Assembly: GCA_019636215.1 (NCBI GenBank)
Contig: JAHBXZ010000013.1
Span: 88,236 to 152,235 of the forward strand
Reading direction: 5' to 3'
From: Planctomycetota bacterium
Lineage (GTDB): Bacteria; Planctomycetota; UBA8742; UBA2392
Length of the DNA: 64,000 nt
The notes beneath the pieces were generated by a model. It did not search any database, was not told where the DNA came from, and was given only the letters and a program-made list of their open reading frames with translations. Both the position numbers and the translations under genes were made by a program. Within the stretch, counting starts at the first letter, position 1, and every line of letters starts with the position of its first letter. Below, piece by piece: positions 27,239-36,164 of the stretch.

Positions 27239-28675
27239 CTATTCCTTGTGGGCGGTGTACCGGAAGCTGGTCCTTTCTGTCGGCGGTGTCAGGCCGAACT
27301 GGCTGATCACCTGCCGGGCATAGTTGTAGTAGGCCGAATCCATCAGGATTGAATACACGCCCCATTCCGGCGCTGCCGCGTTGGGTTCAATGCGGATGTT
27401 CTCGGCGGGCTGGCTGACCGTCTGGCGTTCATACAGTTGCTTGCCCTGGCGGTCGAACACCTTGAAGCCCCAGGCTACCTCAACGCCGAACAGCAGGCCC
27501 AGCGACTTGCGCACACCATCGGCGTCCGCGCGCGAGTTGTTGAAGTACGTCGGCGTGCGCCGGATCTCCGAAGTTACCTCCAGCACCAGCTTGCCCGCGC
27601 GTTCTTCTTTTGGCTGCAGCGCCCTCAGCGACAACAGGTTGGCATCGAACACGCTTTTGAACGCGCCCTGGGTCGCGGTCATGAAGGTGTTGCGGCGCGC
27701 CGCGTCAAAACGGGCCGAAAACGCCTCGCCCGGGTCAATGATCTTCACGTTGCCGTCCGGGAACGTCTGCTTGATCATGTCCTGCGACTTCCACCACTCC
27801 AGCGCGTCTTCATGGCCGGGCGGCGTGGCCAGTCTTGCGCTGTTGGAAAACGCCACATACACATCGGCATCGCGCGCGGTGCTCAGGTCTTTCAACACAA
27901 CGGCAAAGGCCGCGCGCAGGTCTTCGTCGGATGCGTCGGCAGCTTCGTCGTCGCCGGGTTTGGTCAGCTTGGCCAGAGCTTCATCGTAGGCCTTGCCCAT
28001 GCCGTCGGCCGCGGCGGCAAGAACGATGTCGAAGTTGCTGTCATCGGGGTACATCGCCTTGACGGTCGCCAGCTTCAGGCGCACGCCGGAATAGTCCTTG
28101 AACTGCAGGGCCTGCAGCACCTCGGCGCGCATGTGGCGGGCTTTGGCCTCAGGGCGATGGAACTGGTCGGGGATGTCCCAGATGTAGCTGTTCCAGTCCC
28201 ATACGTTTTCGCTGGCCACACATTCTTCGAACTCGGTCTGCTCGATCTGGCGCCAGTACATGTCACTGAGCGCCGGCCCGGCCGCGCCCCCGGCAATCAG
28301 CCCGATCAGCGGCACCGCCAGCGATGGCAGCACAGGTATGCGCCTGCCCGCCACGTTGGCGCCGCCGGTCAGCATCCAGCGCAGGCCCAGGCCTGCAAAC
28401 AGGCCCATCGCGGCACCCGCGCCGGCGCCCTCGTGCCCGTGAATACACAGGGCAACCACCAGGCCCAGCGCCAGGCCGGCGCCGATCACGAACTTGACGA
28501 CCCCCAAGGCCTTGCTGGGCCCGGTTGTTCGCGCGGGCGTGGGGCTGCCTGGCGGCATCGGAAAGTGCGCCTGCGGCGGCGGCGGAAAGTTCGGCGGGGC
28601 AGGGTAGCTGGGCTGCGGAAACGGGTTGATCGGGCGCGGAGGGCCGCCCATCGGCGTTGGTGAAGGCTGGTTCAT
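27239..28675 (-). CDS. Membrane protein of unknown function with Pro-rich N-terminus
   Basis: I do not recognise a family. The 478-residue protein starts with about 50 Pro-rich, cytoplasm-type residues. Two or three hydrophobic segments follow between about 55 and 135 (FVIGAGLALGLVVALCIHG, then GAAMGLFAGLGLRWML and PSLAVPLIGLIAGGAAG). A soluble C-terminal domain of about 330 residues is rich in charged helices, with late beta-like segments. Several Trp/Tyr clusters (NVWDWNSYIWDIPDQFH, EWWKSQD) may be useful search handles. It is divergent from ppdK across 130 bases, and a TACCCT box lies four bases before its ATG. Confidence 0.6.
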   Translation of the reverse strand: MNQPSPTPMGGPPRPINPFPQPSYPAPPNFPPPPQAHFPMPPGSPTPARTTGPSKALGVVKFVIGAGLALGLVVALCIHGHEGAGAGAAMGLFAGLGLRWMLTGGANVAGRRIPVLPSLAVPLIGLIAGGAAGPALSDMYWRQIEQTEFEECVASENVWDWNSYIWDIPDQFHRPEAKARHMRAEVLQALQFKDYSGVRLKLATVKAMYPDDSNFDIVLAAAADGMGKAYDEALAKLTKPGDDEAADASDEDLRAAFAVVLKDLSTARDADVYVAFSNSARLATPPGHEDALEWWKSQDMIKQTFPDGNVKIIDPGEAFSARFDAARRNTFMTATQGAFKSVFDANLLSLRALQPKEERAGKLVLEVTSEIRRTPTYFNNSRADADGVRKSLGLLFGVEVAWGFKVFDRQGKQLYERQTVSQPAENIRIEPNAAAPEWGVYSILMDSAYYNYARQVISQFGLTPPTERTSFRYTAHKE

Positions 28676-28793
28676 GGTCAGGGTACCCGGGTATCAGAGC
28701 GCGCACGGAGTATAGAGAAGCCGGATACTTGAAGCATCGGGCATTTCCTTTCCACAGTTCGTCCCCGACCCGTGCCTTGGCCGCGCGCGAAGC

Positions 28794-28808
28794 TATTTTG
28801 GCAGCATG
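28794..28808 (+). promoter_or_regulatory. -10 box of a probable leaderless start
   Basis: TATTTT at 28794-28799 is followed by six bases and the ppdK ATG at 28806, with no Shine-Dalgarno sequence. No convincing -35 is visible. Confidence 0.5.
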
Positions 28809-31442
28809 ACCGCGCAAAAGCGCATCTATGAGTTCGGCAACGGCAAGGCCGAGGGCAACGCCGGCATGAAGGCCCTGCTGGGCGGCAAAGGCGCCAACCT
28901 GGCCGAGATGGCGGGCATGGGCCTGCCGGTGCCGCCGGGCTTCACCATTACAACCCAGACCTGTGCCGACTGGTACGACGCAGGCAACCGCATGCCGGAA
29001 GGCCTGATGGACGGCGTTCGCGCTGCCGTGGCCGGCGTGGAAGCGCAGCTTGGCCGACAGTTCGGAGGGGCGCGGCCGCTGCTGTTCAGCGTGCGCAGCG
29101 GCGCGGCCGCCAGCATGCCCGGCATGATGGACACGGTGCTGAACCTGGGCCTGAACGCGCAAACGGTCGAGGCACTGGCCACCGAAACCGGCAACCCGCG
29201 CTTTGCGTGGGACAGCTACCGGCGCTTTATCACCATGTACGCCGACGTGGTTTCCGGCGTGGAGCGCAAGCTGTTCGAGCACGAGTTCAATGCAGCCAAA
29301 AAGCGCGCCGGGGTAACGCGTGATTCGGACCTTACAGCCGACCAGCTGAAGCAGGTCTGCGCGGCGATGAAGGTTGTGTACCTAAAGCAGGAACACGAAG
29401 AGTTTCCGCAGGACCCATGGACGCAGCTTGAGCGCGCGGTTGAGGCCGTGTTTCGGTCCTGGAACAATATGCGCGCGATTGAGTACCGCCGCCTCAACCG
29501 CATCCACGGCCTGCTGGGCACGGCCGTGAACATCCAGGCCATGGTGTTTGGCAACCTGAACGAAGAAAGCGGCACCGGCGTGGGCTTCACCCGCGACCCC
29601 AGCACCGGCGAGAACGAGTTTTTCTGCGACGTGCTGTTCAACGCCCAGGGTGAAGACGTGGTCGCCGGCCTGCGGACGCCGGAGCACCTGGACGCGCTGA
29701 AGCAACGCATGCCGGAGGTTCACGCCCAGCTGATGCAGGCGCGCCAGACACTCGAGCAGCATTACCGCGACATGCAGGACATCGAGTTCACCATCCAGGA
29801 CGGCAAGCTTTACCTGCTGCAGACCCGCAACGGCAAGCGCACGGCCCGGGCGGCACTGCGCATTGCGCTGGCGCTGGTGGATGAAAAACTGCTCACGCGC
29901 GAGCAAGCGCTGCTGAAGATCGACGCCAGTTCACTGAACCAGTTGCTGCACCCGATGTTCGACCCCAAAGCCAAGGTGCAGGTGATCGCATCGGGCATTC
30001 CCGCCAGCCCCGGCGCGGCCAAGGGTGCGGCGGTGTTCACGCCCGACGAGGCCGAAAGGCGCGCCGCGCGCGGACAAAGCGTGATTCTTGTGCGCGAAGA
30101 AACCAGCCCCGAGGACATCAAGGGCATGGCTGCGGCGGCGGGCATTCTGACCGCGCGCGGCGGACGCACCAGCCACGCCGCCGTGGTCGCGCGCCAGATG
30201 GGCAAGACCTGCGTGGCCGGTTGCAGCAGCATTCATATTGACGAGCACGCTGGAATCTTCCAGGCGGGCGCGATCACCGTGCGCCAAGGCGACGCAATCA
30301 GCCTCAATGGCGCCACAGGCGAAGTGATGCTGGGCGATGTGCCAACCGTGCCGCCGGAACTCAGTGGCGACTTCCGCACTGTGATGCAGTGGTCCGACGA
30401 ACTGCGCAGGCTTGGCGTGCGGGCCAACGCCGACGTGCCGCGCGATGCGCTGAAGGCCCGCGAGTTCGGCGCCGAGGGCATCGGTCTGTGCCGCACCGAA
30501 CACATGTTTTTTGACAGCGACCGCATCAACAAGATGCGCGAGATGATCCTGGCCAAGACACTCGAACAAAAGCAGCACGCCCTGGCCAAGCTGCTGCCGA
30601 TGCAGCGGGCGGATTTTCTGGGCCTGTTTGCCGCCATGGACGGCCTGCCGGTGACCATCCGGCTGCTGGACCCGCCGCTGCACGAGTTTCTGCCCCAAGA
30701 CCCGTCCACGCAGCAGATCATTGCTGATCAACTTGACGTCAGCCTCAAGACCGTGCAGGACACCGTGGCGAACCTGCACGAGCTGAACCCGATGCTGGGC
30801 CTGCGCGGTTGCCGCCTGGGCATAGAACAGCCGTTGATCTACGACATGCAGGTGCAGGCCATCATCGAAGCCATGCTCGAGGCCGAGCAGCAGGGCGTCA
30901 GGGTACTGGCCGAGATCATGATCCCGCTGGTCGGCACGATTGAGGAATTGCGCTGGCTGCGCCGCCGCATTGAAGAACAGCTCAATCAGTTCAACCTGCA
31001 CCACGGCAGCAGACTTGCGCCGAAAATCGGGACCATGATTGAGGTGCCCCGCGCGGCGCTGACGGCCGACAAGATCGCCACCGAGGCCGACTTCTTCAGC
31101 TTCGGGACGAACGATTTAACCCAGATGACGCTGGGCGTCAGCCGCGACGACGCCGAAAAGGGCTTTTTGATCGACTATGTTGTGCGCGGGATTTTCCCCA
31201 CCGACCCGTTTGCAACGCTCGACCGCGAGGGCGTGGGCAAGCTGGTGGACATGGGCGTGAAGCTGGGCCGCGGCGTGAAACCCGGCCTGAAAGTGGGCAT
31301 CTGCGGCGAACACGGCGGCGACCCGGAGAGCATTGAGTTCTGCCACGAAGTCGGCATGGACTACGTAAGCTGCAGCCCGTTTCGAGTGCCCATCGCAAGA
31401 CTCGCCGCCGCCCAGGCCGCAATCAAGCACGGCAAGGCCTGA
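28806..31442 (+). CDS. ppdK: Pyruvate phosphate dikinase
   Basis: Interconverts pyruvate + ATP + Pi and phosphoenolpyruvate + AMP + PPi, in glycolysis or gluconeogenesis. It has 878 residues, the standard bacterial length. The N-terminal ATP-grasp domain begins with NAGMKALLGGKGANLAEMAG and GLPVPPGFTITT. The central phosphohistidine domain has ARGGRTSHAAVVARQMGKTC with catalytic His457. The C-terminal TIM barrel shows GLCRTEHMFF, ELNPMLGLRGCRLG, and the late catalytic motif GICGEHGGDPESIEFC. The gene appears to stand alone. It converges on a heparinase-like gene across a repeat-rich 123-base gap. Confidence 0.95.
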   Translation: MTAQKRIYEFGNGKAEGNAGMKALLGGKGANLAEMAGMGLPVPPGFTITTQTCADWYDAGNRMPEGLMDGVRAAVAGVEAQLGRQFGGARPLLFSVRSGAAASMPGMMDTVLNLGLNAQTVEALATETGNPRFAWDSYRRFITMYADVVSGVERKLFEHEFNAAKKRAGVTRDSDLTADQLKQVCAAMKVVYLKQEHEEFPQDPWTQLERAVEAVFRSWNNMRAIEYRRLNRIHGLLGTAVNIQAMVFGNLNEESGTGVGFTRDPSTGENEFFCDVLFNAQGEDVVAGLRTPEHLDALKQRMPEVHAQLMQARQTLEQHYRDMQDIEFTIQDGKLYLLQTRNGKRTARAALRIALALVDEKLLTREQALLKIDASSLNQLLHPMFDPKAKVQVIASGIPASPGAAKGAAVFTPDEAERRAARGQSVILVREETSPEDIKGMAAAAGILTARGGRTSHAAVVARQMGKTCVAGCSSIHIDEHAGIFQAGAITVRQGDAISLNGATGEVMLGDVPTVPPELSGDFRTVMQWSDELRRLGVRANADVPRDALKAREFGAEGIGLCRTEHMFFDSDRINKMREMILAKTLEQKQHALAKLLPMQRADFLGLFAAMDGLPVTIRLLDPPLHEFLPQDPSTQQIIADQLDVSLKTVQDTVANLHELNPMLGLRGCRLGIEQPLIYDMQVQAIIEAMLEAEQQGVRVLAEIMIPLVGTIEELRWLRRRIEEQLNQFNLHHGSRLAPKIGTMIEVPRAALTADKIATEADFFSFGTNDLTQMTLGVSRDDAEKGFLIDYVVRGIFPTDPFATLDREGVGKLVDMGVKLGRGVKPGLKVGICGEHGGDPESIEFCHEVGMDYVSCSPFRVPIARLAAAQAAIKHGKA

Positions 31443-31560
31443 ACCGCCAAGGACGCCAAGTAACGCCAAGAACTGCCAATGCAAACCGCCAAAGCCCCGA
31501 ATCGCCAAAGGGCTTTCCTTGTACGTAGCCTTTTGGCGCTTAGGCGCTTTGGCGGTTGAA
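31441..31560. repeat. CGCCAAG-type repeat cluster between convergent genes
   Basis: A run of CGCCAAG/CGCCAAA units (AACCGCCAAGGACGCCAAG, AACGCCAAG, ACCGCCAAAG, TCGCCAAAG) is answered by inverse units CTTTTGGCGCTTAGGCGC and TTTGGCGGTT at about 31530-31557. The two ends can form a long imperfect stem. The location between two stops suggests a bidirectional terminator, although the unit itself looks like a dispersed degenerate repeat. Confidence 0.6.
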
Positions 31561-31565
31561 GACCG

Positions 31566-33509
31566 TTACTTCACCGGCTTCAGCACCCGGTCTGTCGGGG
31601 CTTCGGGCTTCTCTACTTTTTCGTTGCCGACTTTGCTTAGCACCCAGCCTGCGCTGGTCTGCTTGAACTCAAGTTTGTCGCCCCCGACCTTCAACGTGCC
31701 GGTGCCGCCCTTTTCGGTCCAGTCCACACTGGGCGCGTTTGCGCCTTTTTTGTCGGGGTACAGCACAGTCACGAACACCTGTTCGGTCTTGGGTTGCGCG
31801 GCCTTGATGCCCACAAAGTTGATCTCGTGGCGGCCGGTGGCCAGCGTGGCTTTGGGGCTGGCAGCAATCACATGCAGCGCGCCGCGTTCGCCGTCGATCT
31901 GCGCGGCGTTTTCTTTGACTGTGATCGTGCGGCGGGATTGCACCCGGGCCTCGATGTTTGTGCTGCCGCTGGTCTCCACTTCATCGAGCAGAACCACATA
32001 CTTGCCGTCTACGACCACCATCGTGCGCACGCACTTCTTCGCGTGCTGGCCCCAGGCATCGGTTACGTCGCACTGCAGCCAGTGATAGCCCTTGCCGCCG
32101 CCCCAGGCCGTGTACCTGGCCTGTGCGGGTTTGCGCTGGTCCTGGCCGTCGATCACGATTGTGCTGTGCTGGTCGGCGCGGGTCGCGCCATAGCCGGGGT
32201 CGTGCACGAAACGTTCGCCGTCGTAGACCAGCACAAAGGTGCCAAGGTCCATGTTGCAATGGCTCTTGTCGCTGGTCCAACCGCCGTTGAAGGCCACCCA
32301 CAGTTTGTCATAGCGATACAGCGTGTGGCCGCTTTGGCGAAACAGCACTTCGCGCTGCAGTGCCGGCATCTGCTGCGGCGCCTGCGGGGTGGCCCGCCGG
32401 AACACAAACCACTGCCAGGCATAGCCGTTGGTCGTCCAGGGGCCGCCGCCCCAGTCAGCGCCCCACAACAACAGTGGATCGCCGCCGGGCGTGCGGGCCT
32501 CGAAGATCGCGTTCAAGGCCTGGCTTGGCCCGCCCTCAAAGGTGCGGGGGTCAGCGCCGAACAGGTCGCGAAAGGTGTCCTCGCCCATGTTGTTGAAGTT
32601 GGCGTAACGCCGGTCCGGCCCGTACATGTAGATGTCCCAGTACCCGGCCAGGCGCTCAAAGGTCTTGAGCGGCATTTCCTCGGCCATGCAGTGCTCCCAG
32701 GCCAGGGTGAAATCCAGCGCCATGCCCACGCCATAGCGCCAGTACATGACGCCCTCATAGCCTCCGCCGTCGGCCAGAACCACCTTGTCGAGAAACGTGT
32801 TGAGATGACTCCAGGCGAAGTCCGCGGCCTTTTTTGCTTCGGGCAGTTCGTCGTACAGCGCCAGCCCCAGCAGGCCGCAGCCACCGTGGCACACGCCGCA
32901 CCAGTTGGTGACAGGGTTGTCCACCCACAGGTCCACGTTGCGCGGGCGGAACTGTTCGATGCTGGCCAGGTACGGCTTCAGGCCCAGTTCCAGCGCCCTT
33001 TCGGCGAACCACTTGCGTTCTGCGTCGGTGAGAATCCCCCGGCACCAGTCATAGAACAGCGCGCAGCCCTGCGAACACTCGGCGGTCTCCAGTTGCGCGC
33101 CCTGGTTCCAGCCGCGGTTTTCGTGCCAGCGTGACTGGCCAAGAATCGACCAGGCCTCGGCCTTGGCGCGGTCGGCGTACTTGCGGTCGCCGGTCACGGC
33201 ATACGCGAAGCCGCACAGGGCAAGCAGCCCTTGCGCGGGGCGCGCGCGATTGCCGCCGATCACGTTTTCGCTGCTGACGGGCCGGGCCACCATGTCGTTG
33301 GCGACACCCAGCGCGCGGGCCCAGCGCGCGGCAAAGGGCTCGGTCTTGAGTTTGTCGCGCAGTGCGTCCAGCCCCTTGGGCGTGACATACATGTAAGGCC
33401 GCACTTTGCGGTCGGCTGACTCGCGCTTGGGTGTCTTGGCCTTTTGGGCGACGCTGACGCAGGGCAACAGCAACAGCGCCAGCACGGCGAGAACTTTCAA
33501 TGTGCGCAT
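31566..33509 (-). CDS. Exported heparinase II/III-family protein
   Basis: Predicted periplasmic polysaccharide lyase of 647 residues. A signal peptide (LAVLALLLLPCVSVAQ) leads it. The N-terminal half is an alpha/alpha-toroid with W-rich helices (WHENRGWNQGAQLETAECSQ, NPVTNWCGVCHGGCGLLGLA, GGYEGVMYWRYG). The C-terminal half is the heparinase II/III beta-sandwich, with LWVAFNGGWTSDKSHCNMDL, FVHDPGYG and HSTIVIDGQDQ. The family cleaves acidic glycans such as heparin, alginate or ulvan; substrate is not evident. Start ATG 33509 has GGAG five bases upstream. No sulfatase or other glycan gene lies nearby. Confidence 0.8.
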   Translation of the reverse strand: MRTLKVLAVLALLLLPCVSVAQKAKTPKRESADRKVRPYMYVTPKGLDALRDKLKTEPFAARWARALGVANDMVARPVSSENVIGGNRARPAQGLLALCGFAYAVTGDRKYADRAKAEAWSILGQSRWHENRGWNQGAQLETAECSQGCALFYDWCRGILTDAERKWFAERALELGLKPYLASIEQFRPRNVDLWVDNPVTNWCGVCHGGCGLLGLALYDELPEAKKAADFAWSHLNTFLDKVVLADGGGYEGVMYWRYGVGMALDFTLAWEHCMAEEMPLKTFERLAGYWDIYMYGPDRRYANFNNMGEDTFRDLFGADPRTFEGGPSQALNAIFEARTPGGDPLLLWGADWGGGPWTTNGYAWQWFVFRRATPQAPQQMPALQREVLFRQSGHTLYRYDKLWVAFNGGWTSDKSHCNMDLGTFVLVYDGERFVHDPGYGATRADQHSTIVIDGQDQRKPAQARYTAWGGGKGYHWLQCDVTDAWGQHAKKCVRTMVVVDGKYVVLLDEVETSGSTNIEARVQSRRTITVKENAAQIDGERGALHVIAASPKATLATGRHEINFVGIKAAQPKTEQVFVTVLYPDKKGANAPSVDWTEKGGTGTLKVGGDKLEFKQTSAGWVLSKVGNEKVEKPEAPTDRVLKPVK

Positions 33510-33602
33510 GGGGTCTCCGGCAACCTGAATGCCGAGGGTGGTCGCTGCGTTTCAGATTTCATGTTGCTGACGGTATCGTGGGCCACGCGTTGATCCTAAG
33601 AA

Positions 33603-33715
33603 GTGGCACGGGCGTCCTCGCCCGTGGGAAAAAAGTGGCAGGAGCCTCTGGCTCCTGCCAAGGCCGGGGCGGGACGCCCCGGCTACCTTCAACACGGCCG
33701 AGACGGCCGTGCCAC
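33603..33715. repeat. Nested hairpin cassette
   Basis: GTGGCACGG (33603-33611) and CCGTGCCAC (33707-33715) frame four perfect hairpins: CACGGGCG/CGCCCGTG (33607-33626), TGGCAGGAGCC/GGCTCCTGCCA (33636-33660), CCGGGGC/GCCCCGG (33664-33682) and CACGGCCG/CGGCCGTG (33693-33711). Each loop is 3-5 bases. The cassette fills the gap between the argC stop and the heparinase gene. It codes for nothing obvious and resembles a composite of dispersed palindromic units. Confidence 0.75.
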
Positions 33716-33718
33716 GTT

Positions 33719-34762
33719 TTACACGTACCCAGCCGGGTGTTGCAGGCCGGCGGTTTCTTCGAGGCCGAGGATCAGGTTCAGGTTCTGCACCGCCTGGCCG
33801 GCGCCGCCTTTGACCAGGTTGTCGATCGCGCACAGGCCGACCATCATGTCGCCCTGGGCGCGGAACATCAGGTGGGCGTTGTTGGTGCCCTGCACCAGGC
33901 GCATCTCGGGCGTGTCCTTCACGATCTGCACAAACGGTTCGTTTTCGTAGGCGTCGCGCACAATCTCATTGAAGGTGGCCATACTCTTGTGGTTATTCAG
34001 CGGGATGAACGCCGTGCTGAAGATGCCGCGCACAAACGGGCCCGACTGCGGCACAAAGAACAGGTCAAAGTCGTTGTCCTTGTTCAGGCCTTCCAGAAAC
34101 GGCACGACCTCGACCAGATGCTGGTGTTCCAGCACCTTGTAGGCCCGCACATTCTGGGCGCGTTCGGGGTGGTGCGTGGTCTGCATGGGCTTGTTGCCGG
34201 AACCGCTGCTGCCGGTGATGCCGGTGACGCAGACTTCGCCCACCAGTTCGCCGTGCTTGGCAAACGGTGCCAGCAGAAGATTCAGGCTGGTGGCAAAACA
34301 GCCGGGGCTGGCGATGTACTGGGCGGCCTTGATGGCTTGGCGGTTGAATTCGGGCGCGCCGTACACAAAGCGCTTTTGCAGTTCAGGCGCGGTGTGCTTG
34401 GTCTTGTAGTATTGTTCCCACTTGTCGATCACCGGGCTGCGGAAGTCGCCGCTGGCATCCACGATCTTGAGCTTGGGAAAGCGCGTGCTGATCTCGGTGG
34501 CTGCGGCCATCGCGCCGCCGTGGGGCAGGCACAGGCACACGGCGTCTACGTCGGCGCACAGGCTGATGTCCCACACCGCGAACTCTTCGCGGATGTAACC
34601 CAGCAGGTTCGGGAAAAGTTCATGCACGCGCTTGCCGGCGTTGGATTCGCTGGTGACCCATGCGATCTCCACGTTCGGGTGTGTGCACAGGATGCGCATC
34701 AGCTCTGACCCGATGTATCCCGATGCCCCCGCAATGCCGATTCTGAACTTGCGTTCCGCCAA
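33719..34762 (-). CDS. argC: N-acetyl-gamma-glutamyl-phosphate reductase
   Basis: NADPH-dependent third step of arginine synthesis, reducing N-acetylglutamyl phosphate to the semialdehyde. From TTG 34762 it is 347 residues, the family length. The Rossmann motif GIAGASGYIGSELMRIL is at the start. The catalytic cysteine is Cys155 in ASPGCFATS, and HGGAM and GSSGSGNKP are also typical. The TTG start has GAGG six bases upstream and directly precedes the conserved AERKFRIGIAG. A longer frame to ATG 34834 would begin inside the hairpin at 34819-34846 and add unconserved residues. No other arg gene is nearby. Confidence 0.9.
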   Translation of the reverse strand: MAERKFRIGIAGASGYIGSELMRILCTHPNVEIAWVTSESNAGKRVHELFPNLLGYIREEFAVWDISLCADVDAVCLCLPHGGAMAAATEISTRFPKLKIVDASGDFRSPVIDKWEQYYKTKHTAPELQKRFVYGAPEFNRQAIKAAQYIASPGCFATSLNLLLAPFAKHGELVGEVCVTGITGSSGSGNKPMQTTHHPERAQNVRAYKVLEHQHLVEVVPFLEGLNKDNDFDLFFVPQSGPFVRGIFSTAFIPLNNHKSMATFNEIVRDAYENEPFVQIVKDTPEMRLVQGTNNAHLMFRAQGDMMVGLCAIDNLVKGGAGQAVQNLNLILGLEETAGLQHPAGYV

Positions 34763-34818
34763 AGCTGGCCTCGCTGTCGTGGTGTTGGCCCATTGATAGT
34801 TTGAAAACCACAAATCGC

Positions 34819-34846
34819 AAAGCCCCCGCGCCATGGCGGGGGCTTT
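34819..34846 (-). terminator. Terminator after the sigma-factor gene
   Basis: AAAGCCCCCGC (34819-34829) pairs perfectly with GCGGGGGCTTT (34836-34846). Read on the minus strand it follows the sigma-factor stop by 16 bases and precedes argC. The T tract is short (TTTGCGATTTG). Confidence 0.65.
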
Positions 34847-34861
34847 GGATTTGGCGGTGGT

Positions 34862-35440
34862 TCAGGCCAGGCTTACGTCGCGGCCGGCAAAACGCTCGCG
34901 CAGGAACGTCTTGGCACGGTGCAGGCGCGACATGACTGTGCCGATTGGCAGCTTCAGCTTGGCCGCGATGTCGCGGTAGCTGAGGTCGCCCACGGTGTTC
35001 AGCAGCAGCACGTCGCGGTAGCGCCCATCCATTTCTTCCAGGCCGCCCTTGAGGTCTTCATCCAGGCTTTCCAGGAAGGTCTGGTCGCCCGCGATCTCGG
35101 AGGCCTCCATGTTGCTGAACTCGTAGGCTTCCACGACCGGGCTCTCTTCGCCGATCATCTGCTCGGCGCCTTCGACGTGCACTTCGTTCACGCGGCGCTT
35201 GGAGCGGCGATAGTCGTTGATGAACTGGTTGAACAGGATGCGCGACAGCCAGGCCTTCAGGTTTGTGCCCTGTTCATACTGCGCGAACTTGCGCAGGCCC
35301 CGGATGTAGGTTTCCTGCACCAGGTCTTCGGCATCGGCGCGGTTGCGGGTGAGGTGATATGCCTGCCCGAACAACTCCTGCATCAGCGGCAGGGCCTGGG
35401 TCTCGAACTGTTGGCGCAGCGTCGTCGTTTCGTTTTGCAT
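34862..35440 (-). CDS. ECF-type sigma-70 family RNA polymerase sigma factor
   Basis: Alternative sigma factor of 192 residues. Region 2 (about 20-90) shows NRADAEDLVQETYIRGLRKF, then LKAWLSRILFNQFINDYRR, the core-binding and -10-recognition helices. Region 4 (about 135-185) has YRDVLLLNTVGDLSYRDIAA and LPIGTVMSRLHRAKTFLRE, the -35-binding helix-turn-helix. Regions 1.1 and 3 are absent. The start ATG 35440 is preferred over a longer frame to 35746 because the sequence before it is unconserved and a GGGGGAT/AAGG ribosome site is present. No anti-sigma factor gene is adjacent. A TetR-type operator copy lies 95-112 bases upstream of the start, so the neighbouring TetR gene may control it. Confidence 0.85.
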   Translation of the reverse strand: MQNETTTLRQQFETQALPLMQELFGQAYHLTRNRADAEDLVQETYIRGLRKFAQYEQGTNLKAWLSRILFNQFINDYRRSKRRVNEVHVEGAEQMIGEESPVVEAYEFSNMEASEIAGDQTFLESLDEDLKGGLEEMDGRYRDVLLLNTVGDLSYRDIAAKLKLPIGTVMSRLHRAKTFLRERFAGRDVSLA

Positions 35441-35534
35441 GGCCTTATCCCCCGTTCTGATCCGGAGTAGTCCCCCGGTGTTGATTGCGAAAGTTGAATG
35501 TCGACTTTCTGAGTCCAGTTTGCGTACCAGTTGA

Positions 35535-35552
35535 ACAGACCAGTCAGTCTGT
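35535..35552. promoter_or_regulatory. TetR-type operator, copy 1, upstream of the sigma-factor gene
   Basis: ACAGAC-N6-GTCTGT is a perfect dyad. Its 16 bases AGACCAGTCAGTCTGT (35537-35552) match the copy at 36181-36196 at 15 positions; only the central base differs. It lies between the end of the TetR gene and the sigma-factor promoter region. Confidence 0.7.
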
Positions 35553-35570
35553 GTATTCCCATGAAAAAGG

Positions 35571-36164
35571 CTACTCGAGCAGCTTGAAGCGGTCCTCGGC
35601 AATCTTGCGTGCGGTTTCAATCGGCCAGGTGCAGCACTGCACCGGTGATGCGGCCAGCGCTCCTTCAACCAGCAGGTAAAGTTCTGCGGCATAGTTGCTG
35701 AGCTGGTCTTCGGTCTTGCCTTTGCCCAGGTAGTGTGCCGAGACAAGCTCGTACAGCAGTTCGCGCATCGAATCCTTGTGCCATTTGACGACTTCGCGCA
35801 CCCTGGACCCTGCCTCGCGGAACTCGCTGGTCATGTTCAGAAAGGCGCATCCCAGGCTGGTTCCGCTGCACTGGCAGCTTTCGGCCAGCCAGAAGAACAC
35901 GCGGCGGATACGCTGGGCCGGCGTTTCACCCAGGGCCAGAAACTTGCGCAGGTCGGCCATCATCACGTCGTGGCGTTTCTGCAGGCAGGTAACCAGCAGG
36001 TCTTCTTTGGTCTTGAAGTGGTGGTAAAAGCTGGCCTTGGCGATTTCGGCTGCGTCGATGATTTCGTTGATGCCGGTGGCGCGATAGCCGTTCTGGTAGA
36101 ACAGCTTGGTGGCGGTTTCGAGCAGTCGCTCGCGTACGTTGGTTTTTTCGGCTGCTGCGGTCAT
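35571..36164 (-). CDS. TetR/AcrR-family transcriptional regulator
   Basis: Ligand-responsive repressor of 197 residues. The N-terminal helix-turn-helix is classical: RERLLETATKLFYQNGYRAT, then INEIIDAAEIAKASFYHHFK and KEDLL. The C-terminal ligand domain includes two cysteine-bearing segments (ESCQCSGTSLGCAFLN), which recalls TetR regulators that sense electrophiles or redox change; that is speculation. The gene has a complete promoter, TTGACA-N17-TACATT, with the ATG six bases after the -10, so its transcript should be leaderless. The operator fills the spacer, indicating autorepression. It is divergent from ubiX. Confidence 0.88.
   Translation of the reverse strand: MTAAAEKTNVRERLLETATKLFYQNGYRATGINEIIDAAEIAKASFYHHFKTKEDLLVTCLQKRHDVMMADLRKFLALGETPAQRIRRVFFWLAESCQCSGTSLGCAFLNMTSEFREAGSRVREVVKWHKDSMRELLYELVSAHYLGKGKTEDQLSNYAAELYLLVEGALAASPVQCCTWPIETARKIAEDRFKLLE

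Noticed and set aside
23376..27323. 1315-codon open frame antisense to the aas-like gene
   Set aside because: It mirrors the GC-rich third-position bias of the real gene on the other strand; its product is His/Gln/Arg-rich without motifs.
33607..33711. CRISPR array
   Set aside because: The units are different perfect hairpins with no regular spacer length or repeated direct unit.
34763..34834. argC start at ATG 34834
   Set aside because: That ATG lies in the loop of the sigma-factor terminator; TTG 34762 has a ribosome site and fits family length.
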